Counted from the stretch's first letter, positions 24,528 through 33,618 are shown. The stretch: DNA of 64,000 bases from Faecalibacterium sp. I4-3-84 (GCF_023347255.1 NZ_CP094466.1:1798001-1862000), one strand, 5' to 3'. A program made the numbers and translations. The notes: generated from the letters alone by a model not told the origin.

Positions 24528-25250
24528 ATGGTATTTCACATTGCGGTATGCAGCCCGGACGCGGCCTTGCGCAGCGGGCTGGAACGCCAGTGCATGGAAT
24601 ATTTTGCCCGGCGGCAGGATGCGTGCATCGTGCAGCAGCTGCCGGATGCAGATGCGCTGCTGCGCCGGGACACCGAGGGAGAGCGGTTTGACCTGTATCT
24701 CATCGAGCTGGGCGCTGTAGCGGCCCCGGCAGGGCTTTCGGCGGCTGCGGAGCTGCGCCGCCGGGGCCGCAGGGCTCCGCTGGCCTTTGCGGCCCGCACA
24801 CCGGCCCACGCCTATAGCGCTTTCCGGGTGGATGCCATGCAGTATCTGCTTCTGCCGGTACACCAGCAGGAGCTTTCGGCCCTGCTTGCCCGCGCCACCG
24901 AGCCGGAGTACGGCCCGGCAATGACCGTTGCCACCGCCGAAGGCATGCGGGCGCTGGCCTATGCGCAGATCGAATATCTGGAGTGCACCCACCATGTGGT
25001 GCACTTCCATCTGCTCAGCGGCGAGGATGTGGTGTCCCTTTCGCTGCGGGTGTCCTTTGCCGAGGTAGCAAAGCCGCTGCTGGAAGACGGGCGTTTTTTG
25101 CAGCCGCACCGCTCCTATGTGGTCAATCTGGCGGCGGCACAGCTGCTGACGGCGGGCGAGCTGCAGATGTGCAGCGGTGCGCGCATCCCCATCCCGCGCG
25201 GACGGGAGGGTGCAGTGCGCGAAGCCTTCCGCAGCTGGATCGACCGGTAA
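24528..25250 (+). CDS. LytTR-family regulator with degenerate receiver domain
   Basis: A 240-residue protein: receiver-like domain (about 1-115) and LytTR DNA-binding domain (about 135-240; LAYAQIEYLECTHHVVHFHL, SFAEVAKPL, FLQPHRSYVVNLA). In a normal receiver the phosphoacceptor Asp ends the third strand; here FDLYLIELG puts Glu60 at that place, and only one acidic residue (Asp11) is near the first strand. It may therefore be phosphorylation-independent. No sensor kinase is adjacent. It is divergent from GT2 genes and likely controls them. AAAGGAGG precedes the start. Confidence 0.87.
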   Translation: MVFHIAVCSPDAALRSGLERQCMEYFARRQDACIVQQLPDADALLRRDTEGERFDLYLIELGAVAAPAGLSAAAELRRRGRRAPLAFAARTPAHAYSAFRVDAMQYLLLPVHQQELSALLARATEPEYGPAMTVATAEGMRALAYAQIEYLECTHHVVHFHLLSGEDVVSLSLRVSFAEVAKPLLEDGRFLQPHRSYVVNLAAAQLLTAGELQMCSGARIPIPRGREGAVREAFRSWIDR

Positions 25251-25260
25251 AATGGCAAAC

Positions 25261-25292
25261 AAAAAAAGAGCCGCTTTCACGGCTCTTTTTTT
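25261..25292. terminator. Bidirectional terminator
   Basis: Stem AAAAAAAGAGCCG/CGGCTCTTTTTTT with a 6-base loop, between the LytTR gene and the convergent glycosyltransferase gene. Confidence 0.92.
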
Positions 25293-25304
25293 CGTGCCCG
25301 GAGA

Positions 25305-26291
25305 TCAGGCATCGGGTTCGGTTTTGTGTTTCTTTTCCTTGTCGGAAGCATCCAGAACACCAAAGCCCCAGCGGTTGGCCATGTCCATGATGATCTTCTG
25401 GGGAGAACCGGAGGGATAGGCGTTCTCGGAGAACGCGGTCAGGAATTTATACAGCTGCGGCTGCACCTGATCGTACAGGCCCAGCTTTGTGTACAGCTCC
25501 TTGTAATAGCGGAACACCTGCAGTTTGTTCTGCACGATGGAAGCCAGATTGATCTGGGTGTGGCAGATGCTCTGGGGGTTCTGCACATAGTGGTAGCCCG
25601 CTTTGGAAATGGATACGAAAACATTGGCGTACAAAATGTATTCCAGATTGAAAACCAGATCTTCGGCCCAGCGCACCTCGCTGGTGAACTGAAGATGATG
25701 GTCTGCCAGAATATCCCGGCGGTAGAGCTTGTTCCACAGCACGCTGTAGAAGAAGGATGCGGGCTTCTCCATCAGGCGCAGGGCAAAGGTATCGCGGTCA
25801 TAGATGCCCTCGGGCAGGAAGCCGTATTCACGGATATCATCAGGCTTTTTCTCGGCATCGATGCCAAGGTTCTCCTGCAGGTTTTCCAGTGCCTGCGTGG
25901 CCTTGGAAGAGTTGGCGGGAATCACCATCCAGTAAGGTGCAATGACCAGATCGGCGTTGTTCGCTTCGGCAGCAGTCACCAGCCGCTCAGTAAAATCAGG
26001 GTCGAGATAATCGTCGCTGTCCACAAACTGCACATACTTGCCCTTTGCAAGGGACATGCCGCAGTTGCGGGTCTCCGACACACCGGAATTGGATTTGTCC
26101 ACCAGAACGATGCGGGGGTCCTTTTCACGGAATTGCTCACAGATGGAAAAGCTTTCGTCCCGGGACCCGTCGTTGACCAGAATGACCTCGATATCCTTCC
26201 ATGTCTGGGCACAAATGCTCTCCAGACAGCGGGCAACACTATTCTGCACGTTGTACACAGGCACGATAATGCTGACGAGTGGGTTGTTCAT
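25305..26291 (-). CDS. GT2-family glycosyltransferase (EpsJ-like), paralogue 3
   Basis: A 328-residue enzyme with VSIIVPVYNVQNSVARCLES, ILVNDGSRDESFSIC and VQFVDSDDYLDPDF. It shares VLWNKLYRRDIL and HYVQNPQSICHT with the other two paralogues and has a longer, charged C-terminus (DASDKEKKHKTEPDA). Base composition is a little lower in GC than that of the other two. It is transcribed alone; a TATAAT lies about 40 bases upstream on the minus strand (near 26320). AGAGGAG precedes the ATG. The role in surface glycan synthesis is inferred from family only. Confidence 0.88.
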   Translation of the reverse strand: MNNPLVSIIVPVYNVQNSVARCLESICAQTWKDIEVILVNDGSRDESFSICEQFREKDPRIVLVDKSNSGVSETRNCGMSLAKGKYVQFVDSDDYLDPDFTERLVTAAEANNADLVIAPYWMVIPANSSKATQALENLQENLGIDAEKKPDDIREYGFLPEGIYDRDTFALRLMEKPASFFYSVLWNKLYRRDILADHHLQFTSEVRWAEDLVFNLEYILYANVFVSISKAGYHYVQNPQSICHTQINLASIVQNKLQVFRYYKELYTKLGLYDQVQPQLYKFLTAFSENAYPSGSPQKIIMDMANRWGFGVLDASDKEKKHKTEPDA

Positions 26292-26479
26292 GACGGAAGG
26301 TCTCCTCTTTACGGATATTATACCTTTATATTGAAAATCACAGAGTGTATTCTCACAAATAAGGACACTTCCCCCTTGGGGCAGTCCTATTTATAATATC
26401 ATACTCTTCTTGCGAACAAAATGCAAGAGCAAAGAAGGATCAGATAAAGAAAAGAACCGCACGCTGCGGCCCTTTTTTA

Positions 26480-27130
26480 TTACACACGTGTCCAGTCCAG
26501 CATATCCCACCGGGGCACGAACTGGCTGCAGATGCGGCGCATCTCCGGCTCGTCGGCGGCAGAGGTGCGGTCTGCGATGCCAATGACGTAATACCCGGCC
26601 TTGTGGGCGGTGGCGGCGGCGTATACGGCATCCTCGCACACGGCGCAGGCGGCGGGGTCTGCACCGCCCAGACGGCTCATGCACTCAAAGAACACCTCCG
26701 GGTGGCTTTTGTGCAGCACGCCCTGCGCTTCCACGATGAAGGAGAAATACTGCGCGATGCCCAGCCGGGTAAGCACGGTGCGGCACTGTTCGGCCCAGGT
26801 GTTGGAGCAGATGCACATGCGTGCGCCCTCGGCCTGCAGCTTTGCCAGCATCGTGCGCACGCCGGGTTTCAGCTCCACGGTCTCGTACAATTCGGCGATC
26901 ACCTCGCGCATCACGGAAAAATAGCTTTCCTCGGTCAGCGGCAGGCCGTACTCCCGGATCAGATACTGTGCGCCCTCCTGCATTCCCATGTTCAGCAGTG
27001 TGGCGCGCAGATCCCCCCGCGGGGTGCGGCCATAGCGGCGCAGCAGTGCGTCGGGGGCACCCTCCCACACCACGGTCATGCTGTCGGTCAGGGTGCCGTC
27101 CATATCAAAGATCCATTGCTTGCAGTGCAT
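26480..27130 (-). CDS. HAD-superfamily hydrolase (phosphoglycolate phosphatase/beta-phosphoglucomutase-like)
   Basis: A 216-residue protein with the catalytic WIFDMDGTLTDS (nucleophile Asp and acid/base Asp), motif II in CICSNTW, motif III Lys in LHKSHPEVF and motif IV CEDAVYAAATAHKAGY. The inserted helical cap after motif I (type C1) fits the phosphoglycolate phosphatase and beta-phosphoglucomutase groups. The physiological substrate is not evident. AAAAGGAGG precedes the start. A CCGCA/TGCGG hairpin followed by TTCTTTT lies after the gene (about 26447-26465). Confidence 0.87.
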   Translation of the reverse strand: MHCKQWIFDMDGTLTDSMTVVWEGAPDALLRRYGRTPRGDLRATLLNMGMQEGAQYLIREYGLPLTEESYFSVMREVIAELYETVELKPGVRTMLAKLQAEGARMCICSNTWAEQCRTVLTRLGIAQYFSFIVEAQGVLHKSHPEVFFECMSRLGGADPAACAVCEDAVYAAATAHKAGYYVIGIADRTSAADEPEMRRICSQFVPRWDMLDWTRV

Positions 27131-27229
27131 GAGAATGCCTCCTTTTGAGATCCTGACAAGTATACCATGTTTCTTTGCCGGGAGAAAGGCATCAATTTAC
27201 AAAAAACGGAAGAAATTTCTCTGGAAATA

Positions 27230-27238
27230 TGCTATAAT
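27230..27238 (+). promoter_or_regulatory. Extended -10 promoter of the patatin gene
   Basis: TGCTATAAT at 27230-27238, 39 bases before the start codon; no good -35 box is seen, as is usual with the TGn extension. Confidence 0.6.
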
Positions 27239-27276
27239 CTGAACAAAACCGGAAACGATCAAAGGAGGCGGATGCA

Positions 27277-28467
27277 ATGGATGAACGCAGTGCTCCGTGC
27301 AAAGCTCTGGTACTGGCGGGCGGCGGAGCTAGGGGCAGCTATCAGGTGGGTGTGTGGCGCGCGCTGATGGAGCTGGACTGGCACCCGCAGATCATTACCG
27401 GCACCAGCGTTGGCAGCCTGAACGGTGCCATGTTCGTGCTGGACCAGTACGAGACGGCCCGCGATATGTGGCTGGCCATCCGCAGCAAGGATGTGATGGA
27501 GCTGCCGGAGGAGGATGCCGACCTTTCGGCCCTGCACCAGTTCCTGCGCAGCGTGGTGAAAGCCGGCGGCATGGATGTGACCCCGCTGGAAGAGATCGTG
27601 GAGCGGGTGCTGGACGAGGATGCCCTGCGCGCGGCTCCCATCCGCTTCGGCCTTGTCACGGTGGAGCAGCGGGGCTTAAAGTCCCGGGAGCTGACGCTGG
27701 ACGAGATCCCGGCAGGAAAGGTCAAGGACTACCTGATGGCCTCCGCTGCCTGCTTCCCGGCGCTGCGTGCGCGGGACATCGACGGGGTCAAGTTTCTGGA
27801 TGGCGGCTACAGCGACAACATGCCCACCGGTCTTGCCAAACGCATGGGCGCGGATGAACTGGTGTGCGTCGATCTGGAAGGCGTGGGCATCACCCGCCCC
27901 AACCTCACCGGCCTGCCCACCGTGATGGTGCGCAGCTACTGGGAGCTGGGGGACATCCTGCACTTTGACCCCGACACCGCCCGCCGCAACATCGAGCTGG
28001 GCTACTATGATACCCGCCGCGCTATGGGATATCTGCGGGGGTGTGCCTATGCTGTCTCCTGTGATGTCCAGAGCTGCACGGACGCTGCTGCGTTCCACGC
28101 AAAATTTGAGCGGGTGCAAAAGGCCGTGCGGGAGAAATATCCGGTCACCCTGACGGCAGATGCGGCCCTGCTGCTGGCCAAGATGAAGGATGCCGACCTT
28201 GCCCCGCTGGAAGCCGCCGCGGAAGATGCCGGTGTGGACCCGGCCCATTACTACACCACCCATACTTTGTGCGATGCATTCCTTGCAAAGTGCGATCAGG
28301 CACGGATGCAGAGCTTTGCACCGCTGTTTGAGGGCAGTGCCGATGCGGCGCGGGCTGCACTGGCCGCGCTGCTGCCCAATACCTTTTTGCAGGCGCTGGT
28401 CTGGCGCACCCTGACCACGCCGGAAGCCGAGCTTTTGCCGGAGGTGACCGAACATGAAAGTGTATAA
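27277..28467 (+). CDS. Patatin-like phospholipase
   Basis: A 396-residue cytoplasmic lipid hydrolase. The oxyanion motif LVLAGGGARGSYQVGV, the nucleophile elbow ITGTSVGSLNG (Ser of GxSxG) and the dyad Asp in FLDGGYSDNMP are all intact. The C-terminal 150 residues are helical and not assigned to a family I recognise. It overlaps the following enzyme I-like gene by 14 bases, so the two are translationally coupled. AAAGGAGGCGG precedes the ATG. The lipid substrate is unknown. Confidence 0.9.
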   Translation: MDERSAPCKALVLAGGGARGSYQVGVWRALMELDWHPQIITGTSVGSLNGAMFVLDQYETARDMWLAIRSKDVMELPEEDADLSALHQFLRSVVKAGGMDVTPLEEIVERVLDEDALRAAPIRFGLVTVEQRGLKSRELTLDEIPAGKVKDYLMASAACFPALRARDIDGVKFLDGGYSDNMPTGLAKRMGADELVCVDLEGVGITRPNLTGLPTVMVRSYWELGDILHFDPDTARRNIELGYYDTRRAMGYLRGCAYAVSCDVQSCTDAAAFHAKFERVQKAVREKYPVTLTADAALLLAKMKDADLAPLEAAAEDAGVDPAHYYTTHTLCDAFLAKCDQARMQSFAPLFEGSADAARAALAALLPNTFLQALVWRTLTTPEAELLPEVTEHESV

Positions 28468-30061
28468 AGGTTCCTGCGCTTCTCCCGGCCTTGTGCTGGG
28501 GCAGGTGAGCCGTCTGGAGCACCATGTGGAGACCACGACCGTGGGCCCCTTTAAACCGTCCCGGGAGCTGCAGCTGCTCACCGATGCCATCCGCACGGCG
28601 CAGGACGAGCTGGAATCCATGGCAGACCGTGCCGCACCCAGCGAGCAGGCCATCTTCCAGTTCCAGAGCATGATGCTGGACGACGAGGGCATGATGAACG
28701 AGGTGCGCTTCTGCATCAATGCAGGCATTGGCGCGGCAGCGGCCATGAATCAGGTGGGCCAGCGCTACGCCGACCAGCTGGCCAACATGAAGGACAACCC
28801 TTACATGCAGCTGCGCAGCGTGGATATCCTCGACGCAAGCCGCCGGGTCATCAACATCATCACCAACCGCCCCCGCATGTGGCTGGCGCTGGATCACCCG
28901 GTGATCCTTGCCGCAGAGCGGCTGATGCCCACCGACCTGTTCAGCGTGCCCTCCGGCATGATTTTAGGCATCATCACGGCAGAGGGCAGCGGCCAGAGCC
29001 ATGCCGCCATCATTGCCCGGGCAATGAACATCCCCGGCCTTGTGCAGGTGGGCCGTGATTTTCTGGACGACTGCGACGGCCGCGCCGTCATTCTGGATGC
29101 CACCAAGGGCGAGTGCACACTGGACCCGGATGCCAGCGCCCGCCAGCAGGCCGAGACCCGCATCTGTGAGCTGCAGCGCGAGAACGAAGAGCTGGGCCGT
29201 CTGCACGCATTGCCCGACAACACAAAGGACGGCCAGCCCTTTGAACTGCTGGCCAACTGCTTTGGCCCGGAAGATATCGACACGGCCATGCAGTCCGGTG
29301 CGCGGGGTGTGGGCCTGCTGCGCAGCAGCTATATGATGCTGCCGGGCCGCATCCTCGATGAGCAGGAACAGTATTTCTTCTACTGTTCCTGCCTTGCTGC
29401 CGCCAAGGGCTGCCCGGTAACGGTGCGCACCTTTGACTTTGGTGCCGACCGCACCATGGCGGACGCTTATCAGGGCCTGCAGTCTTCCAAGCTTGGCCTG
29501 CGGGGCATCCGCAACAGTCTGCGCCAGCCCCACCAGTTCGAGACGCAGCTCTGTGCGCTGCAGCGCGCCGCCGCCCGCGGCCCGCTGCGGGTGATGTTCC
29601 CCATGGTGACGAATGTGGAGGACTGGGACGCAGCCATGCGTGTGGTGGAGCGCTGCCGCGAGCACCTGCGGGAGCGCGGCGTGGCGTTCAACGAAGATAC
29701 AAAGTTCGGCGTGATGCTCAGCGTACCCGCTGCCTGCCTGACCGCTGAGGAATTTGTAGAGCACGGGGTCGATTTTCTTGTGGTCGGCACCAACGACCTG
29801 ACCCAGTACACTCACGCGGCAGACCGGGAGCTTGCCAGCGCCGAGCACTACTACCGTCCGGCCAGCAATGCCATGAAAAAGCTCATCACTATGGTGATGG
29901 ATGCCGCAAAGGTGCGCAATGTGCCGGTGACCATCTGCGGCCTTGCCGTAGGCAACCCGGCCAACACGGTGCAGTATCTGCAGCTGGGCCTGCGCAGCTT
30001 CTCGGTGAGTCCGCAGAACCTTTTGAATGTGAAGAAAGCTCTGCTGGAAGCAGAGACATAA
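28454..30061 (+). CDS. Divergent PTS enzyme I-like protein
   Basis: A 535-residue protein collinear with PTS enzyme I (usual length about 570). It starts KGSCASPGLVLGQV, keeps the phosphorylatable His183 (GSGQSHAAIIAR), the DFLVVGTNDLTQYT signature and Cys495 (ICGLAVGN). It departs from the family at several active-site points: Gln for Thr before the active His, GLLRSS where RTE is usual, and Ser423 in VMLSVPAA where the metal-binding Glu (VEIPA) is expected. So PEP-dependent activity is doubtful, and it may be a regulatory paralogue. No HPr gene is near. It overlaps the patatin gene by 14 bases. Confidence 0.8.
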   Translation: MKVYKGSCASPGLVLGQVSRLEHHVETTTVGPFKPSRELQLLTDAIRTAQDELESMADRAAPSEQAIFQFQSMMLDDEGMMNEVRFCINAGIGAAAAMNQVGQRYADQLANMKDNPYMQLRSVDILDASRRVINIITNRPRMWLALDHPVILAAERLMPTDLFSVPSGMILGIITAEGSGQSHAAIIARAMNIPGLVQVGRDFLDDCDGRAVILDATKGECTLDPDASARQQAETRICELQRENEELGRLHALPDNTKDGQPFELLANCFGPEDIDTAMQSGARGVGLLRSSYMMLPGRILDEQEQYFFYCSCLAAAKGCPVTVRTFDFGADRTMADAYQGLQSSKLGLRGIRNSLRQPHQFETQLCALQRAAARGPLRVMFPMVTNVEDWDAAMRVVERCREHLRERGVAFNEDTKFGVMLSVPAACLTAEEFVEHGVDFLVVGTNDLTQYTHAADRELASAEHYYRPASNAMKKLITMVMDAAKVRNVPVTICGLAVGNPANTVQYLQLGLRSFSVSPQNLLNVKKALLEAET

Positions 30062-30075
30062 ACCCTGAAAATAAC

Positions 30076-30106
30076 AAAAAAGCAGCTGCAACGCAGCTGC
30101 TTTTTT
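30076..30106. terminator. Bidirectional terminator
   Basis: Perfect stem AAAAAAGCAGCTGC/GCAGCTGCTTTTTT with a 3-base loop. Confidence 0.95.
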
Positions 30107-30107
30107 G

Positions 30108-30851
30108 TTATTCCAGATTCCCCGTCAGGGTCATGACGGACGCAAGCACCGCCAGCGGGGCGGTCTCGCACCGCAGGATGCGGGGGCCAAGGCCCACCGT
30201 TCTGGCTCCGGCCTTTGCGGCCATCTCGGCTTCCTCGGCGGCAAAGCCGCCCTCGGCACCAGTCACGATGGCGATTTTCAGTTTTTCGCCATCGGCGGGC
30301 GCGGTCTCTGCCAGCAGCCGGCGCAGGGGCGCACCGCCGCACTCGTAGCAAAACAGCACAAGGTCATACTGGTCAAAGGTGCGGCACACGGCACCGAAGT
30401 TTGCCAGCGGCAGGGCCACATCCGGCAGAATGCCCCGGCCGCACTGCTTGGCGGCTTCCACCGCAATGCGGTTGTAGCGCTCGTTCTTCTGCTCCTCTTT
30501 TTTGGGGGCCGCCACGCAGTAGCGGCTGAAGAAGGGCACGATATGGGCTGCGCCCAGCTCCACGCCGTGCTTGATGATCTGTTCCAGTTTGTCCTGCTTG
30601 GGGTAGCCGGCCAGCAGAGTGACCTCCACGCTGGGTTCGGCGGCGCTGGGATAGCCCGGCTCCACCGAAAATTCTACGCACTCATCCCCGAAGCCGGTGA
30701 TGGTGGCGGTGTATTCCACGGCATTGCCGTCGCATAGAATGACAGTATCGCCCAGCCTTGCGCGCATCACGCGGGCAAGATGGTGGGCATCGGCCCCGCG
30801 CAGGGTGGCGGTGCCGTCAGAGATCTCGGTGGTAAAATAACGGTGCGGCAT
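30108..30851 (-). CDS. rsmE: 16S rRNA m3U1498 methyltransferase RsmE
   Basis: A 247-residue SPOUT methyltransferase. It begins MPHRYFTTEISDGTATLRG with the N-terminal PUA-like domain (HHLARVMRARLGDTVILCDG), then YPKQDKLEQIIKHGVELG and the knotted SAM site IVTGAEGGFAAEEAE followed by VGLGPRILRCETAPL. It methylates U1498 in the ribosomal decoding region. It is downstream of prmA by 9 bases, a pair seen in many Firmicutes, and the two are cotranscribed. AAGGAGA precedes the ATG. Confidence 0.95.
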   Translation of the reverse strand: MPHRYFTTEISDGTATLRGADAHHLARVMRARLGDTVILCDGNAVEYTATITGFGDECVEFSVEPGYPSAAEPSVEVTLLAGYPKQDKLEQIIKHGVELGAAHIVPFFSRYCVAAPKKEEQKNERYNRIAVEAAKQCGRGILPDVALPLANFGAVCRTFDQYDLVLFCYECGGAPLRRLLAETAPADGEKLKIAIVTGAEGGFAAEEAEMAAKAGARTVGLGPRILRCETAPLAVLASVMTLTGNLE

Positions 30852-30860
30852 AAAATCTCC

Positions 30861-31775
30861 TTACGCTTTCTTGCAGACGATGCACTCCCAGCCGCGCTTT
30901 TCCTTCACTTCCACAACGGCAAGGCCGGCTTTTTCCAGCCCGGCGATCACTTCATCCTTGCGGCTGTCGATGATGCCGCTGGCAATAAAGGTGGCACCCT
31001 CCGCCATCAGGCCCGGCACGGCGGGAGCCAGAGACAGGATGGCGTTGGCCACGATGTTGGCGGTGATGATGTCGTATTTGCCGCTGGCCTTGTCCGAAAG
31101 GTCGCCCACCAGCACGGTCAGCTTGTCCTGCACGCCGTTCAACGCGGCGTTCTCGCCTGCGGTGCGTACGGCCACAGGGTCGATGTCCACGCCCTCGGCC
31201 ACAGCAGCGCCCAGCTTCAGCGCCGCAATGGCAAGGATGCCGCTGCCGGTGCCGATGTCCAGCACCCGCTCGCCGCCGGTCACCCGCTCGTCCAGCGCTT
31301 CCATGCACAGGCTGGTGGTCTCGTGGCCGCCGGTGCCGAAGGCTAGGCCCGGGTCAAGGATCAGCTTCACCCGGTCAGTGTCGTACTGCTGCCACGAGGG
31401 CACCACCGCCAGCCGTTTGCCGATTTCCAGGGGGTGATAATACTTGCGCCAGCCGTTCTGCCAGTCCTCCTGCTCCACGCCCTCGGTCTCCACGGTGTAG
31501 GCGATGTTTGCAGCTTCCATGCGGGCGGCAATGAGGGCCAGCGTCTCCACGGGGGAAGCGCCCGGCTCCAGATACATATGGATGATAACGGTATCGCGGG
31601 GCTTGTCCAGCAGCTCCTGCTCGATCAGATCCACATGGGCGATCTCGGCCACCTGCTGCTCGATGTCGCTGTAGTCTTCGATATAGATGCCGCCCTCGGC
31701 GATCATGGTGGCAACGGCTTCGGCGTTGTCAGCGTCGGCCTTGGCCACGGTCAGGCGGATATCAGTCCATTCCAT
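30861..31775 (-). CDS. prmA: Ribosomal protein L11 methyltransferase PrmA
   Basis: A 304-residue class I SAM methyltransferase. Features: WQNGWRKYYHPLEIGKRLAV, the substrate loop LDPGLAFGTGGHETT, the SAM motif VLDIGTGSGILAIAALKLGA and ANIVANAIL (the NIxxxxL motif at the active site). It trimethylates L11. The start at 31775 has GAAGGAGG upstream; an upstream extension of the frame crosses the promoter and is not used. It is first of the prmA-rsmE unit. Confidence 0.95.
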   Translation of the reverse strand: MEWTDIRLTVAKADADNAEAVATMIAEGGIYIEDYSDIEQQVAEIAHVDLIEQELLDKPRDTVIIHMYLEPGASPVETLALIAARMEAANIAYTVETEGVEQEDWQNGWRKYYHPLEIGKRLAVVPSWQQYDTDRVKLILDPGLAFGTGGHETTSLCMEALDERVTGGERVLDIGTGSGILAIAALKLGAAVAEGVDIDPVAVRTAGENAALNGVQDKLTVLVGDLSDKASGKYDIITANIVANAILSLAPAVPGLMAEGATFIASGIIDSRKDEVIAGLEKAGLAVVEVKEKRGWECIVCKKA

Positions 31776-31816
31776 AAAATAAACCTCCTTCGGGTTCCCG
31801 CTTTTCTTATAATAGT

Positions 31817-31845
31817 ATAGTACCTGATTCGGCTGTGGGATGCAA
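31817..31845 (-). promoter_or_regulatory. Promoter of prmA-rsmE
   Basis: Minus strand TTGCAT (31840-31845), 17-base spacer, TACTAT (31817-31822). The remainder of the 318-base gap to the PTS gene (31846-32007) is AT-rich and shows nothing else I can name. Confidence 0.75.
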
Positions 31846-32007
31846 GCCTTTGGGCAAAATGTACGTAAAAAGAAAAGAATTTTCAACATAAAGACGACCC
31901 TTGTGCGGAAAAACCAAAAATTATTGATTGAAAAACTGCCAAATGAGGACTTTTGATGCATTTTGATAGAAAAAAGGCGAAAGGGACTTTCTTTTTTTGC
32001 GGAAATA

Positions 32008-32016
32008 TGTTACTAT
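32008..32016 (+). promoter_or_regulatory. Extended -10 promoter of the PTS permease gene
   Basis: TGTTACTAT at 32008-32016, with TTTCTT 17 bases upstream. The 77-base leader contains a small CAGA/TCTG hairpin (32047-32058). Confidence 0.55.
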
Positions 32017-32093
32017 TCTATTACGGAATTATGGACGGCCTGCAACCAGAGGCGTCTGTAAACACAAACATTTCTTAAGGAGGAATGTGCTTT

Positions 32094-33560
32094 ATGATGA
32101 AGTATCTCCAGAAACTGGGCAAAGCTTTGATGCTTCCCGTCGCGGTCCTGCCGATCTGCGGCATCCTGATGGGTCTTGGTTATGCCCTTGCTCCGGGCGT
32201 TATGGGCGTTCCCGGTGCAGCAACCTCCGGCGCAGCTTACACCGTTGGCTTCCTGCTGGTCAAGGCAGGCGGCGCTCTGATCGATAACATGGCATGGCTG
32301 TTTGCCATTGGTGCCGCTGTCGGCCTTGCAGACAACGACGGCACCGCAGGTCTGGCCGGTCTGGTCAGCTTCCTGATGATGCAGCAGCTGCTGAACCCCG
32401 GTGTGGTCGGCATGGTCCGTCACCTGGAAGAAGGCACTGCTACCTACATCGCCTTCCAGAAGGTCGCCGGCAACTCCTTCATCGGCATTCTGGCCGCTGT
32501 TGTGGGCGCTGCCTGCTACAACAAGTTCAAGGATATCCAGCTGCCTGACTGGCTGGCATTCTTCTCCGGCAAGCGCTTCGTTGCAATCGCTACCGGTCTG
32601 ATCTCCATTCTGGTGTCCGTTGTTCTGCTGTTCGTCTGGCCCGTCATCTTCGACGCTCTGGTCGCAATCGGCAACGGCATCGCTGGCATGGGCGGCATCG
32701 GCGCCGGCATCTACGCCTTCCTGAACCGTCTGCTCATCCCCACCGGTCTGCACCACGCTCTGAACAACGTGTTCTGGTTCGACACCATCGGTCTGGGCGA
32801 CCTGAGCCACTTCTGGGCTGGCGAGACCTCTGCTGATGTGGGCTGGAGCCTTGGTATGTACATGTCCGGCTTCTTCCCCTGCATGATGTTCGGTGTCCTG
32901 GGCGCTGCTCTGGCTATGGTCAAGACCGCTAAGAACAAGAAGGCCGCCATCGGTCTGGTTCTGTCCGCTGCCATCTGCGCATTCGTCTGCGGCGTTACCG
33001 AGCCCTTCGAGTTCGGCTTCATGTTCCTGTGCTTCCCCCTGTACGTTGTGTACGCTGCTCTGTACGGCATCTTTACCGTCATCACCTACTACTCCGGTTT
33101 CCGTGCCGGCTTCTGCTTCTCCGCAGGTGCCACCGACCTGGTGTTCTCCGCTTCCCTGCCCGCAGCTGCCAAGACTTGGATGATCATTCCTCTGGGCATC
33201 GCAGCCTTCGTGGTGTTCTACGCAGTGTTCTACTTTGCCATCACCAAGTTCGACCTGAAGACCCCCGGCCGTGAGGACGAGGACGAAGAGGCCGAGAAGA
33301 AGGTCGTTCTGGCAAACAACAACTATACCGAAGTCGCTTCCGCTGTTCTGGCTGCTGTCGGCGGCAAGGAGAACGTGAAGGAAGTTGGTTACTGCGCAAC
33401 CCGTCTGCGCTTTGAGGTCAAGGATAACGCCAAGGTGGACGAGAAGGCTGTCAAGGCCGCTGGTGCTGCCGGTGTCATCCGCCCCAGCAAGAACGCTTGC
33501 CAGGTGATCATCGGCACCAAGGTTCAGTTCGTGTACGACGAGCTGAAGAAGATGCTGTAA
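32094..33560 (+). CDS. PTS glucose/GlcNAc-family permease, EIICB
   Basis: A 488-residue PTS permease. The EIIC part (about residues 1-385) has ten or so membrane segments and the motif IPTGLHHALNNVFWFDTIG, which is closer to N-acetylglucosamine permeases (NagE) than to glucose PtsG. The EIIB domain (about 405-488) carries the phosphorylated Cys434 in GYCATRLRFEV. No EIIA domain is present, so that must come in trans. The start at 32094 (or the adjacent ATG at 32097) follows AAGGAGG; an ATG at 32085 is too near it. GGT/GCT-rich codons mark it as highly expressed. Confidence 0.88.
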   Translation: MMKYLQKLGKALMLPVAVLPICGILMGLGYALAPGVMGVPGAATSGAAYTVGFLLVKAGGALIDNMAWLFAIGAAVGLADNDGTAGLAGLVSFLMMQQLLNPGVVGMVRHLEEGTATYIAFQKVAGNSFIGILAAVVGAACYNKFKDIQLPDWLAFFSGKRFVAIATGLISILVSVVLLFVWPVIFDALVAIGNGIAGMGGIGAGIYAFLNRLLIPTGLHHALNNVFWFDTIGLGDLSHFWAGETSADVGWSLGMYMSGFFPCMMFGVLGAALAMVKTAKNKKAAIGLVLSAAICAFVCGVTEPFEFGFMFLCFPLYVVYAALYGIFTVITYYSGFRAGFCFSAGATDLVFSASLPAAAKTWMIIPLGIAAFVVFYAVFYFAITKFDLKTPGREDEDEEAEKKVVLANNNYTEVASAVLAAVGGKENVKEVGYCATRLRFEVKDNAKVDEKAVKAAGAAGVIRPSKNACQVIIGTKVQFVYDELKKML

Positions 33561-33618
33561 CGCACACAGCATTCTGAACGGAGTTTGTGCGGGAGACTGG
33601 TTGCTCCTGCATTCCCAT

